A DNA stretch of 64,000 nucleotides from Pseudogemmobacter hezensis. Its GTDB lineage: Bacteria; Pseudomonadota; Alphaproteobacteria; Rhodobacterales; Rhodobacteraceae. The position numbers and the translations under genes were made by a program. A model generated the notes under the pieces. The model was not told where the DNA came from and did not search any database. It was given only the letters and a program-made list of their open reading frames with translations. The stretch's first letter is position 1, and each line of letters opens with the position of its first letter. Where the stretch lies: positions 159,228-223,227 of the forward strand of contig NZ_JABJXT010000002.1 of assembly GCF_013155295.1 (NCBI RefSeq), in the 5' to 3' direction. This document shows, piece after piece, positions 51,131-59,524 of this stretch.

Positions 51131-51442
51131 ATGCCGCAAAAAGCCGGTCCTCACGCCCTGTGGCAGCGGCGCCTCCTGGCAGAATGTTTACTTTCCAACG
51201 GCATTTCTCTAGGTGTTTCCAAAATTATTTCTTTGTCAGAAACAACTTCAACCCAGGCATTCAGCAGAGCCGTGCAATTTCAACCCTCAGCCCAGGATGC
51301 CGCTCAGAATTCGGCACGCCAGACAGCCCCCATCAGCAGCCAGCCCGCGCTGTCGGTCCCGGCACTGTCAGTCCCGGCACTGGCGGCCTGTGATGGCGTT
51401 TTGGGTATCCGCGGCGTCTTTGCGGCAGGGGCCACAGCATGA
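51131..51442 (+). CDS. Doubtful small ORF coupled between the two paralogous glycosyltransferases
   Basis: A 103-residue frame starts one base after the upstream stop and ends overlapping the next ATG by four bases (ATGA), so it is positioned like a coupled gene. Against it: third-position GC is clearly lower than in its neighbours, there is no recognisable domain, and its C-terminal part contains a 15-bp direct repeat giving PALSVPALSVPAL. It may be a relic of the duplication junction or a plain 309-bp spacer. Confidence 0.25.
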   Translation: MPQKAGPHALWQRRLLAECLLSNGISLGVSKIISLSETTSTQAFSRAVQFQPSAQDAAQNSARQTAPISSQPALSVPALSVPALAACDGVLGIRGVFAAGATA

Positions 51443-52449
51443 GCCTTGCGGGTTCCTATCGCCTGCGGTTGCGGCGCAAACGGCTGCTGGCAAAGGCGCT
51501 TTTGCATCAGCGGGATCTGCGTCCCGTCAAACTGCGGGTTGAGACGATCCGGCGCAACACTGTGCTTTTGTTCTGCACCCTCAGGAATGAGCGCGTCCGC
51601 CTGCCCTGGTTCCTGCAGTATTACCGCGATCTGGGCGTCGGGCATTTTCTGTTTGTTGACAATGACAGCGATGACGGCAGCCGCGAATATCTGGCCGGGC
51701 AGCCCGATGTCTCGCTCTGGACGACCAAGGCCAGCTACCGCTCCAGCCGGTTTGGCATGGACTGGATCACCGCGCTTTTGCGCCGCTATGGCCATGGCCA
51801 CTGGTGCCTGACCGTGGATGTCGATGAGTTCCTGATCTACCCGTTTTGCGAGACGCGCCCCCTCAGGGCGCTGACCGACTGGCTGGATACCAGCGGCATT
51901 CGCGCATTTTCGGCGATGCTTCTGGATATGTATCCCAAAGGGCCGATCCAGGATCAGCCCTACCGCGAGGGGCAGAACCCCTTCGAGATCGCCGAGTGGT
52001 TCGATTCCGGCAATTACACGATCAGCCGCAACTGGGGTTATGGCAATCTGTGGATCCAGGGCGGGCCGCGCGCCCGAACCTTCTTTGCCGATGATCCGAA
52101 ATCCGCCCCGGCGCTGAACAAGATCCCGCTGGTGCGCTGGCACAGATCCTATGCCTATATCAGCTCTACCCATATGCTGTTGCCGCGCGGCCTGAACCTG
52201 GCCTTTGACGAATGGGGCGGAGAAAAGGCTTCTGGCTGCCTTCTTCATGCCAAGTTCCTCGATACATTTGCGCTGAAGGCACAAGAGGAAATGGCGCGGG
52301 GCGAGCATTACGCCGACAGCCGTGAATACAAAGCCTATCTTGAGGGGCTGAAAGAGCAGCCCGATTTCTGGTGCAAATGGAGCGAGAAATACATCAACTG
52401 GCGCCAGCTGGAAATTCTGGGCCTCATGTCAAAGGGGAACTGGGCATGA
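51439..52449 (+). CDS. Glycosyltransferase family 2-like protein, copy 2
   Basis: 336 residues, AGGGG before the ATG. Conserved blocks match copy 1: LFCTLRNERVRLPWFLQYYR near 47, GHFLFVDNDSDDGSREYL near 71, and CLTVDVDEFLIYPF near 119. WFDSGNYTIS, NLWIQGGPRARTFFADDPKS and LNKIPLVRWHRSYAYISSTH follow. The C-terminal W-C-K-W...WRQLEILGLMSKGNWA also parallels copy 1. The metal site D-V-D-E is intact, so it should be active. The stop overlaps the next gene's ATG. Confidence 0.85.
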   Translation: MSLAGSYRLRLRRKRLLAKALLHQRDLRPVKLRVETIRRNTVLLFCTLRNERVRLPWFLQYYRDLGVGHFLFVDNDSDDGSREYLAGQPDVSLWTTKASYRSSRFGMDWITALLRRYGHGHWCLTVDVDEFLIYPFCETRPLRALTDWLDTSGIRAFSAMLLDMYPKGPIQDQPYREGQNPFEIAEWFDSGNYTISRNWGYGNLWIQGGPRARTFFADDPKSAPALNKIPLVRWHRSYAYISSTHMLLPRGLNLAFDEWGGEKASGCLLHAKFLDTFALKAQEEMARGEHYADSREYKAYLEGLKEQPDFWCKWSEKYINWRQLEILGLMSKGNWA

Positions 52450-54212
52450 GCACGGGGCAGGGCATCAGCACGGGGCAAAGCACCAATACCGGGCAAGGCA
52501 CCAATGCCGGGCAGGGCAGCCTGGGGTTTGTCATGCTGTGCCACACTGCGCTGCACCGCGCAGGCCAGGTGGCGCGTTACTGGGCCGAGCGCGGCTGCCC
52601 GGTGGTGATCCATGTCGACAGCTCAACCCCGGATGCCAAATACAACCAGATGCGAGAGGCACTGGCCGATCTGGCCAATATCCGCTTTTCGCCGCGCCAT
52701 ATCTGCGAATGGGGCACCTGGGGGATCGTGGCCGCAACCCAGGAAGCCAGCGAGATCATGCTGCGCGACTTCCCCGGCGTGCGTCATGTCTGTCTTGCCT
52801 CAGGCTCGTGCCTGCCGCTGCGCCCGGTGGATGAGCTGCGCGAATATCTTGACGCCCGCCCGCGCACCGATTTCATCGAAAGCGTTACCACCGCCGATGT
52901 CGGCTGGACGGTGGGGGGACTGAACGCCGAACGCTTTACCCTGCGCTTCCCCTTTTCCTGGCGCACGAACCGCTGGCTTTTTGACACCTATGTCGAGCTG
53001 CAGCGCCGTCTGAAGGTAAAGCGCAAACTGCCGAAAAATCTGGTGCCGCATCTGGGCAGCCAATGGTGGTGTCTGACCCGCCAGACGCTCTCTGCGATCC
53101 TCGAAAGCCCGCAGCGAAAGGCTTTTGACGCCTATTTCCGCCGGGTCTGGATCCCGGATGAAAGCTATTTCCAGTCGCTGGCGCGGCTGTTCTCGGCCAA
53201 TATCGAAAGCCGCTCGCTGACGCTGTCGAAATTCGACTATCAGGGCAAGCCGCATATCTTTTACGATGACCACCTGCAGCTTTTGCGGCGCTCGGACTGT
53301 TTTATCGCCCGCAAAATCTGGCCGCATGCGCATAAATTATACGCGACCTTCCTGCATCCCGATGCCGCCAGCCACCCGCGCGCAGAGCCCAATCCCGGCA
53401 AGATCGACCGCCTCTTCGCCAAAGCGGTTGAACGGCGTATCGCAGGCCGCGCCGGGCTTTACATGCAGTCGCGCTTTCCCAACAGCGAGCTGGCCAATGG
53501 CCGCACCGCCGCGCAATACTCGGTTTTCGAGGGTTTCGCCCAGCTGTTTGAGGATTTCGACACCTGGCTTTCCAGGGTCTCGGGCACCCGTGTCCACGGC
53601 CATATCTTCGCGCCCGAGCGGGTGGAATTTGCCGGGGGCGAGACAGTCTATAACGGCTCGCTCAGCAATTCCGCCCGGCTGCGCGACTATAATCCGCGCA
53701 GTTTCCTGACCAGCCTGATCTGGAACACCCGTGGCGAGCGGCAGTGCTTCCAGTTCGGGCCGCGCGACAATCAAACGATCATTCCCTTTATCGCCGGCGA
53801 TCCGAATGCCCAGATTTCGGTTATTTCCGGCGCGTTCTCAGTGCCCCTGTTCCAGTCAAACCTGAATTTCAGCGAGATCAGGGCCGAGGCCGCCCGGCTT
53901 CAGCGCATTGAGGCCGAAATGCTGACCCTGTTGCGGGCCCCCGATGTGAAGGCCCGGGTGCGGGTGTGGAATCTCGCGGAATTCGTCGAAAATCCGATGG
54001 AGCCGCTGCAAATGATCGTTGACGAAATCAGCCCGCGCTCGCTGCGTCGCCTGACCGAGGTGCCACGGCTGACCGATCTGACCGGCTTTGGTCAGTTCCT
54101 GCAAAACCTGCGCAACCAGGGCATGAAGCCCGAGCTGATGGGCGATTTCCCCGCCGGGGGCGAGATGCCCGGCCCCGGAGGCCGCCGCCAGCGCCCCTAT
54201 CTGGTCAGGTAA
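52446..54212 (+). CDS. Core-2/I-branching-type glycosyltransferase with extended C-terminal domain
   Basis: 588 residues from the ATG overlapping the previous stop (ATGA), with AAGGGG upstream. Residues 2-25 are four copies of a hexapeptide of the type S-T-G-Q-G-x. A GT14-like domain (about 27-300) follows: FVMLCHTALHRAGQVARYWA, VVIHVDSSTPDAKYN, CLASGSCLPLRP, QWWCLTRQTLSAILES and DESYFQSLAR. A large C-terminal region (about 300-560, with YNGSLSNSARLRDYNPRSFL and FQFGPRDNQTIIPFIAGDP) matches the extra domain found with these enzymes in Rhodobacteraceae. Family enzymes add beta-1,6-linked sugars; the acceptor here is unknown. Confidence 0.85.
   Translation: MSTGQGISTGQSTNTGQGTNAGQGSLGFVMLCHTALHRAGQVARYWAERGCPVVIHVDSSTPDAKYNQMREALADLANIRFSPRHICEWGTWGIVAATQEASEIMLRDFPGVRHVCLASGSCLPLRPVDELREYLDARPRTDFIESVTTADVGWTVGGLNAERFTLRFPFSWRTNRWLFDTYVELQRRLKVKRKLPKNLVPHLGSQWWCLTRQTLSAILESPQRKAFDAYFRRVWIPDESYFQSLARLFSANIESRSLTLSKFDYQGKPHIFYDDHLQLLRRSDCFIARKIWPHAHKLYATFLHPDAASHPRAEPNPGKIDRLFAKAVERRIAGRAGLYMQSRFPNSELANGRTAAQYSVFEGFAQLFEDFDTWLSRVSGTRVHGHIFAPERVEFAGGETVYNGSLSNSARLRDYNPRSFLTSLIWNTRGERQCFQFGPRDNQTIIPFIAGDPNAQISVISGAFSVPLFQSNLNFSEIRAEAARLQRIEAEMLTLLRAPDVKARVRVWNLAEFVENPMEPLQMIVDEISPRSLRRLTEVPRLTDLTGFGQFLQNLRNQGMKPELMGDFPAGGEMPGPGGRRQRPYLVR
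52449..52520 (+). repeat. In-frame 18-bp tandem repeat, four copies
   Basis: Units begin at 52449, 52467, 52485 and 52503; the first is AGCACGGGGCAGGGCATC and later ones differ at 3-5 positions. They encode the hexapeptide series STGQGI, STGQST, NTGQGT, NAGQGS at the N terminus of the Core-2-type glycosyltransferase. Because 18 is a multiple of three, copy-number change keeps frame. Confidence 0.9.
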
Positions 54213-54218
54213 AGCCAG

Positions 54219-55661
54219 ATGCCAGATGTGAAATCCGCGGCCCGGCCGCGCTTTACCTCATTCGTGATGCTGGCCGAGATGCGCACCGGCTCGAACTTCC
54301 TTGAGGCCAATCTGAACTGCTTTGACGGCATCACCTGCCATGGTGAGATGTTCAACCCGCATTTCATCGGCGGCCAGAAAAGCCATGAGATGTTCGGCTT
54401 TGATCTCGCGGCGCGAGAGAAGGATCCGCTTGGGCTGTTGCGGGCGATGCGGGCGCAAACCCCGGGCCTGTCGGGCTTTCGCTATTTCCACGATCACGAC
54501 CAGCGCATCCTGCCTGTGGTCATGGATGATCCGCAATGCGCCAAGATCATCCTGACCCGCAACCCGCTGGAAAGCTATGTCAGCTGGCAGATCGCACGTG
54601 AAACCAATCAGTGGCGGCTGACCAATATCAAGAACCTGAAATCCGCCCGTATCCGCTTTGATGCAGGCGATTTCGAGACCCATCTGCAGACCAGCCAGGA
54701 GCATCAGATCCACCTGCTGCATCTGCTGCAAACCTCTGGGCAGACGGCGTTTTACCTTGATTATGAAGATATTCGGGATGTCGATGTCTTGAACGGTCTG
54801 GCCGCCTGGCTGGGCAGTGAGGCCCGTATCGAGGCGGTGGATGACCGGCTGAAAAAGCAAAATCCCGGCCCGATCGCCGCAAAGGTGACCAACCCCGAAG
54901 AGATGGAGGCGGCGCTTTCACAGCTGGACCGCTTCAACCTTGGCCGCAGCCCGAATTTTGAGCCCCGCCGCAATGCCGCCGTGCCCTCATTTCTGGCGGC
55001 AAAGACGGCGCCGCTTTTGTTCCTGCCGGTCAAAGGCGGGCCGGTTGAGGCGGTGTCGGCCTGGCTGGCCGCGCCCTGGCAAGGCACGCGTGCCGCTGAC
55101 GCCGGGCTGATCGGTGATTTTGGCCGCAAATCGCTGCGGGAATGGCAAGAGGCCCATCCCGGCTATCGCAGTTTCACCGTGTTGCGCCACCCGCTTTTGC
55201 GCGCCCATCAGGCCTTTTTGACCCTGATCGTCAGCGGGCGACTGAATGAACATCGCAACGCGCTGATCCGCGCCCATGATGCGCCGCTGCCCGGCAAGGG
55301 CCGCGCCTTCGCGGACATTGATCAGCATCGCAGCGCCTTTCTGGCCTTCCTGCGCTATGCGAAGCTTTCCCTCAGCGCTCAGACCGGCCTTCGCGTCGAT
55401 CCGCATTGGGCCAGCCAAAGCGCGGTCTTGCAGGGTTTTGGCAACCTTCTGTTCCCCGATCTGCTGCTGCGCGAGGATGACCTGGCCCGGGGCCTTGGCT
55501 TTCTGGCCGCAGGGTTTGGCGAGGCCCCTGCCCCTGTGTCAATCGACCCAGCCCCCGCAGCCGCCCTGGATGAAATCTGGACCCCCGAGCTGGAAGAGGC
55601 CGCCCGGGACGCCTGGGCCCGCGACTATACCGCCTTCGGCTTTGCCCCCTGGAGGGGCTGA
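54219..55661 (+). CDS. Two-domain sulfotransferase (NodH-type N-terminal domain)
   Basis: 480 residues. The N-terminal half resembles Stf0/NodH sulfotransferases: the PAPS 5'-phosphosulfate loop is MLAEMRTGSNFLEANLNCF near 18-36, and the 3'-phosphate site is KIILTRNPLESYVSWQIARE near 109. The C-terminal half (about 265-480) has a second, weaker P-loop-like start (LLFLPVKGGPVEAVSAWL) and YRSFTVLRHPLLRAHQAFLT. This resembles the 3'-phosphate motif of Sulfotransfer_2-type enzymes, so the protein may hold two sulfotransferase folds. It is six bases after the Core-2-type gene and ends at a palindrome. A sulfated surface glycan is the likely product; the acceptor is unknown. Confidence 0.82.
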   Translation: MPDVKSAARPRFTSFVMLAEMRTGSNFLEANLNCFDGITCHGEMFNPHFIGGQKSHEMFGFDLAAREKDPLGLLRAMRAQTPGLSGFRYFHDHDQRILPVVMDDPQCAKIILTRNPLESYVSWQIARETNQWRLTNIKNLKSARIRFDAGDFETHLQTSQEHQIHLLHLLQTSGQTAFYLDYEDIRDVDVLNGLAAWLGSEARIEAVDDRLKKQNPGPIAAKVTNPEEMEAALSQLDRFNLGRSPNFEPRRNAAVPSFLAAKTAPLLFLPVKGGPVEAVSAWLAAPWQGTRAADAGLIGDFGRKSLREWQEAHPGYRSFTVLRHPLLRAHQAFLTLIVSGRLNEHRNALIRAHDAPLPGKGRAFADIDQHRSAFLAFLRYAKLSLSAQTGLRVDPHWASQSAVLQGFGNLLFPDLLLREDDLARGLGFLAAGFGEAPAPVSIDPAPAAALDEIWTPELEEAARDAWARDYTAFGFAPWRG

Positions 55662-55673
55662 GCCCTCAGCCCC
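55654..55673 (+). terminator. Hairpin at the end of the glycan cluster
   Basis: GGGGCTGA-GCCC-TCAGCCCC is a perfect 8-bp stem overlapping the sulfotransferase stop codon. No T-tract; it probably marks the 3' end of the cluster transcript. Confidence 0.55.
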
Positions 55674-55810
55674 ATCCCGCCGATCCCTGCTTTGCGGCGG
55701 TTGACCGAAGGGGGCGGGGCCACTAATTCCGGGGGCAGCCCCGCAACAGCCTCTGGCCGCGCATTGCGGGCGATACTCCGCCCGAAAGCAAGCCCCCGAA
55801 AGCCCGTATA

Positions 55811-56425
55811 GTGACCATTCACCTGCATCAGAACGACCTGCCCGACGGGCTGACCCTTGGCCCCGTGGTCGCCATCGACACCGAGACCATGGGCCTCAAT
55901 CCGCGCCGCGACCGGCTTTGCGTGGTGCAGCTTTCTGCGGGGAATGGCGATGCACATCTGGTGCAGATCGCGATTGGCCAGACGGCGGCGCCCAATCTGA
56001 CGCGCCTGCTGACCGATGAGAATGTGCTGAAACTGTTCCATTTCGGGCGCTTTGACATTGCCGCGCTGAAACGCGCCTTTGGGGTGACGACGGCCCCGGT
56101 CTGGTGCACGAAAATCGCCTCGAAACTGGTGCGCACCTATACTGATCGCCATGGGCTGAAATATCTGCTGGCCGATATGGTGGGGGTTGATGTCTCAAAA
56201 CAGCAGCAGACATCCGACTGGGGCGCGGCCGAACTGACAGCGGCGCAAAAGGACTATGCCGCCTCGGATGTGCTTTACCTGCACCGCCTGAAAGCCGCGC
56301 TTGAGGAAAGGCTGATCCGCGAGGATCGGCTGGCCCTGGCTGAGAAACTCTTTGCATTTCTGCCGGTTCGGGCTGAAATGGATCTGCTGGGCTGGGATGA
56401 CCTGAATGACATCTTCCACCATTGA
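55811..56425 (+). CDS. rnd: Ribonuclease D / 3'-5' exonuclease (DEDDy family)
   Basis: 204 residues from GTG. The three exonuclease motifs are present: VVAIDTETMGL near 19-29, FHFGRFDIAALKRA near 77, and YAASDVLYLHRL near 150 (Y-x3-D). The HRDC domains of E. coli RNase D are missing, so this is the short, catalytic-domain-only form common in alphaproteobacteria. It trims tRNA or other RNA 3' ends. Its end overlaps the kdsD start by 20 bp. Confidence 0.9.
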   Translation: MTIHLHQNDLPDGLTLGPVVAIDTETMGLNPRRDRLCVVQLSAGNGDAHLVQIAIGQTAAPNLTRLLTDENVLKLFHFGRFDIAALKRAFGVTTAPVWCTKIASKLVRTYTDRHGLKYLLADMVGVDVSKQQQTSDWGAAELTAAQKDYAASDVLYLHRLKAALEERLIREDRLALAEKLFAFLPVRAEMDLLGWDDLNDIFHH

Positions 56426-57374
56426 TCCTGCCGCGCTGATCGCCACAGGGCGGCGCGTCATCACCCGCGAGGCCGGTGCGCTGGCGGCGCTGGCGGAAAC
56501 GGTCGGCCCGCGTTTTGCCGATGCGGTGGCGCTGATCCTTCAGGCCAGCGGGCGGGTGATCGTCTCTGGCATGGGGAAATCCGGCCATATCGGCAAGAAG
56601 ATCGCCGCGACCTTCGCCTCGACCGGCACGCCCGCGCAATTCGTGCATCCGGCTGAGGCCAGCCATGGCGATCTGGGCATGATCACCCAGGGCGATGTGA
56701 TCGTGATGCTGTCGAATTCCGGCGAGACGCCCGAGCTGGCCGATATGCTGGCCCATGCCCGGCGCTTTGCCATTCCGCTGATCGGGATTGCCGGGCGCGA
56801 GGGATCGACCCTTTTGCGTGAGGCGACGGTCGCGCTTTTGCTGCCGACCGTACCCGAGGCCTGTGAGACCGGGATCGTGCCCAGCACCTCGACCACGATG
56901 ACGCTGGCCCTGGGGGATGCGCTGGCGATTGCCCTGATGGAGCATCGCCACTTCACGCCCGAGCACTTCCGCACCTTCCATCCCGGCGGCAAGCTGGGGG
57001 CGAAACTCTTGCGGGTGCGCGATCTGATGCATGCAGATCCGCCGATGGTTGCGCCCGATACCCCGATGCCCGACGCGCTGATTGCGATGACGCGGGCGGG
57101 GTTCGGCGTGGTGGGCGTGGCCGCGCCCGATGGCCACCTGCTGGGGATCATCACCGATGGCGACCTTCGCCGCCATATGGACGGGCTTTTGTCGCATAAG
57201 GCCAGTGAGGTGATGACCGCCAATCCGCTGACCGCGACGCCGCAGATGCTGGCGGTCGAGGCGCTCGGGCTGATGAATGCCCGCAAGATCACCTCGCTGA
57301 TGGTGCAGGGCGAAGGCGGGCGGGCCGAGGGGATCGTGCATATCCATGACTGTCTGCGCGCGGGTGTGGCCTGA
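56406..57374 (+). CDS. kdsD: Arabinose-5-phosphate isomerase KdsD/KpsF
   Basis: 322 residues. The SIS sugar isomerase domain (about 30-185) has VIVSGMGKSGHIGKKIAATF and NSGETPELADMLAHA. Two CBS domains (about 205-320) contain MHADPPMVAPDTPMPDALIA and VMTANPLTATPQMLAVEALG. It converts ribulose-5-phosphate to arabinose-5-phosphate for KDO, the inner-core sugar of lipopolysaccharide. It is followed 74 bp later by lptC-lptA-lptB, the standard order. The start overlaps rnd, suggesting coupling. Confidence 0.95.
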   Translation: MTSSTIDPAALIATGRRVITREAGALAALAETVGPRFADAVALILQASGRVIVSGMGKSGHIGKKIAATFASTGTPAQFVHPAEASHGDLGMITQGDVIVMLSNSGETPELADMLAHARRFAIPLIGIAGREGSTLLREATVALLLPTVPEACETGIVPSTSTTMTLALGDALAIALMEHRHFTPEHFRTFHPGGKLGAKLLRVRDLMHADPPMVAPDTPMPDALIAMTRAGFGVVGVAAPDGHLLGIITDGDLRRHMDGLLSHKASEVMTANPLTATPQMLAVEALGLMNARKITSLMVQGEGGRAEGIVHIHDCLRAGVA

Positions 57375-57389
57375 GATGCGCCAACCCCT

Positions 57390-57427
57390 GCCCCATACCC
57401 GGCTCCAGATCAGGCCCCATACCCGGC
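57390..57427. repeat. 14-bp direct repeat between kdsD and lptC
   Basis: GCCCCATACCCGGC occurs at 57390-57403 and 57414-57427, 24 bp apart, in the short gap before lptC. Confidence 0.7.
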
Positions 57428-57448
57428 CCCGCCCATATCGGAGCCACC

Positions 57449-58126
57449 ATGCCCAGAGCTGATCGCCATTCCCGCCTTGTCGGCTGGCTGAAGGTGGCGC
57501 TGCCTCTGTCGGCGCTGGCGCTGCTTTCGACGATGTTTCTGCTGGCCGACCGGATCGATACCGATGCCGCGATCCATTACGCCCAGGTCGATGTCGAGGA
57601 TCTGGCCCGCGATCCGCGCATGACCACGCCGACCTATGCCGGGACCACCTCGGACGGGGCGGCGATCACCATGACCGCCACAGCCGCCCGGCCTGCAACC
57701 GGCACCCGCAGCGCCGGGGCCAGTGATGTCACCGTGCGCCTTGATATGCCCGGCGGTGGCAGCACCGATATCCGCGCCAAAGAGGCGGTTCTGGATACTG
57801 CCGCCAGCCAGCTGCGCCTGACGGGTGGGGTCGGGATAGACACCTCCAGCGGCTATCATATCGTGACCGATGTGCTGACGGCGGCGCTGGACCGCTCTGG
57901 CGCGAAAAGCGAGGCCCCGGTCAATGCCACCGGCCCGCAGGTCACGCTGACGGCCAACAGTTTTTCCCTGCAGCGCCAGGACAAGGCCACAGGAGAACAG
58001 GACGCGCAACCCAAAGTGGAAAGCGCGGATACAAATGCCGTTACCCCCTATCTTCTGGTTTTCTCAGGCGCGGTAAAGCTGGTATATGAGCCCGGCGGCC
58101 CCCGCCGCGAAACGGATGCACCATGA
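57449..58126 (+). CDS. lptC: LPS export periplasmic protein LptC
   Basis: 225 residues, GGAG before the ATG. An N-terminal membrane anchor covers about 11-31 (GWLKVALPLSALALLSTMFL). A periplasmic beta-jellyroll-type domain follows, with DIRAKEAVLDTAASQLRLTG and YLLVFSGAVKLVYEP. LptC receives lipopolysaccharide from LptB2FG and passes it to LptA. Low sequence conservation is usual for this family; identity is supported by position. It overlaps lptA by 4 bp. Confidence 0.9.
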   Translation: MPRADRHSRLVGWLKVALPLSALALLSTMFLLADRIDTDAAIHYAQVDVEDLARDPRMTTPTYAGTTSDGAAITMTATAARPATGTRSAGASDVTVRLDMPGGGSTDIRAKEAVLDTAASQLRLTGGVGIDTSSGYHIVTDVLTAALDRSGAKSEAPVNATGPQVTLTANSFSLQRQDKATGEQDAQPKVESADTNAVTPYLLVFSGAVKLVYEPGGPRRETDAP

Positions 58127-58665
58127 CCCTGAACGCGCCCATCCATAAGACACGCCCCCTGCAAAGCCGCGCCCGCGCTTTTGCATTGCTGCTGACCCTG
58201 GCAGCGGCGCCGCTGCTGGCGCCCGGCGATTTGCTGGCCCAGGGTGCGACCATTGCCTTCGGCCCGATGACCCAGGACACCTCGCTTCCGGTTGAAATCA
58301 AGGCCGATACGCTGGCGGTCAACAATGCCGATGGCTCGGCGGTGTTTTCCGGCAATGTGCTGGTGGGCCAGGGTGAGATGCGCCTTGCTGCAGCTGAGGT
58401 GCGGGTGGAATATGCCGCTGACAGCCGCGCCATCCGCAGGCTGCATGCAACAGGCGGCGTGACCATCGCCAGCGCCCGTGATGCCGCCGAAGCCTCCGAG
58501 GCGGTCTATGAGATCGACAGCGGCGTGGTGGTGATGACCGGGAATGTGCTTTTGACCCAGGGCGCCAGCGCGCTTTCCGGCCAAAAGCTGACCATCCGCA
58601 TGAAATCGGGCACCGGCGTGATGGAGGGCGGCGTTTCCACCACCTTCCTGCCCGGCGCGAACTGA
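58123..58665 (+). CDS. lptA: LPS transport periplasmic protein LptA
   Basis: 180 residues with a signal peptide to about 41. The OstA/LptA jellyroll domain includes PVEIKADTLAVNNADGSAVF, FSGNVLVGQGEMRLAAAEVR and VVMTGNVLLTQGASALSG. LptA oligomers form the periplasmic bridge that carries LPS to LptDE. Coupled to lptC by ATGA and followed by lptB after 10 bp. Confidence 0.94.
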   Translation: MTLNAPIHKTRPLQSRARAFALLLTLAAAPLLAPGDLLAQGATIAFGPMTQDTSLPVEIKADTLAVNNADGSAVFSGNVLVGQGEMRLAAAEVRVEYAADSRAIRRLHATGGVTIASARDAAEASEAVYEIDSGVVVMTGNVLLTQGASALSGQKLTIRMKSGTGVMEGGVSTTFLPGAN

Positions 58666-58675
58666 GCCGCGCATC

Positions 58676-59455
58676 ATGGTCCTGGCCGATACCGTCACCC
58701 CGCCCGCAAAGCCCGCCGTTGCCACCGACGGCACCGGGCTGCAGATCCGCGGGCTGCGCAAAAGCTATAAGAAACGCCCGGTGATCCGCGATGTGACGAT
58801 GGATCTGCGCCAGGGCGAGGTGGTGGCGCTTTTGGGGCCGAACGGCTCTGGCAAGACCACCTGTTTCTATTCCATCGCAGGCCTTGTCACCCCCGAGGGC
58901 GGCAAGGTTCTGATCGACGGGCGCGATGTCACGGCGCTGCCGATGTACCGCCGGGCACGGCTGGGGATCGGCTATCTGCCGCAGGAGGTCTCGATCTTTC
59001 GCGGCCTTTCGGTTGAGGACAATATCCTTGCCGTCCTGGAAATCGCCCATTCCGACCGCCGCAAGCGCCGCGAGCGTCTTGAAGAGCTGCTGTCCGAGTT
59101 TTCGATCACCCATCTGCGCCAGGCTCCGGCTCTGGCGCTGTCAGGGGGCGAGCGGCGGCGGGTTGAGATCGCCCGCTGCCTGGCGGCCGATCCGAAGTAT
59201 CTGCTGCTGGACGAGCCCTTCGCCGGGGTCGATCCGATTGCCGTCAATGAGATCCGCCACCTGGTTCAGGATCTGAAGCTGCGCGGCATCGGCGTGCTGA
59301 TCACCGACCACAATGTCCGTGAGACGCTCAGCATCGTTGATCGCGCCTATATCCTGCATGACGGCAAGGTTCTGATGTCGGGCACCACCGACGAAATCGT
59401 GAAGGACGAAACCGTCCGCCGCGTCTATCTGGGCGAAAATTTTCGTATGGTCTGA
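58676..59455 (+). CDS. lptB: LPS export ABC transporter ATP-binding protein LptB
   Basis: 259 residues. Walker A GPNGSGKTT near 57-65, signature ALSGGERRRVEIAR near 154-167, Walker B YLLLDEPFAGVDP near 176-188 and the LptB-specific IGYLPQEVSIFRGLSVEDN. The Q-loop and H-switch (ITDHNVRET) are intact. It is the ATPase of the LptB2FG extractor. In many proteobacteria rpoN follows lptB; here a 244-bp gap and hpf follow instead. Confidence 0.97.
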   Translation: MVLADTVTPPAKPAVATDGTGLQIRGLRKSYKKRPVIRDVTMDLRQGEVVALLGPNGSGKTTCFYSIAGLVTPEGGKVLIDGRDVTALPMYRRARLGIGYLPQEVSIFRGLSVEDNILAVLEIAHSDRRKRRERLEELLSEFSITHLRQAPALALSGGERRRVEIARCLAADPKYLLLDEPFAGVDPIAVNEIRHLVQDLKLRGIGVLITDHNVRETLSIVDRAYILHDGKVLMSGTTDEIVKDETVRRVYLGENFRMV

Positions 59456-59495
59456 ACCATTTGCGTAAACTCTTGCCGGTTAAGCAGTGATTCTG

Positions 59496-59524
59496 TTGAC
59501 AGCCCGCCCGCGCTGTCACCAAAT
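59496..59524 (+). promoter_or_regulatory. Candidate promoter and operator of hpf
   Basis: TTGACA (59496-59501) is followed after 17 bp by CCAAAT (59519-59524), a -10 resembling heat-shock-type C-C-A-N-A-T elements of alphaproteobacteria. A 7-bp inverted repeat TGACAGC-N8-GCTGTCA (59497-59518) covers the -35 and spacer, so a repressor could block it. About 175 bp of leader separates it from hpf. No remnant of rpoN is visible in 59456-59699. Confidence 0.4.
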
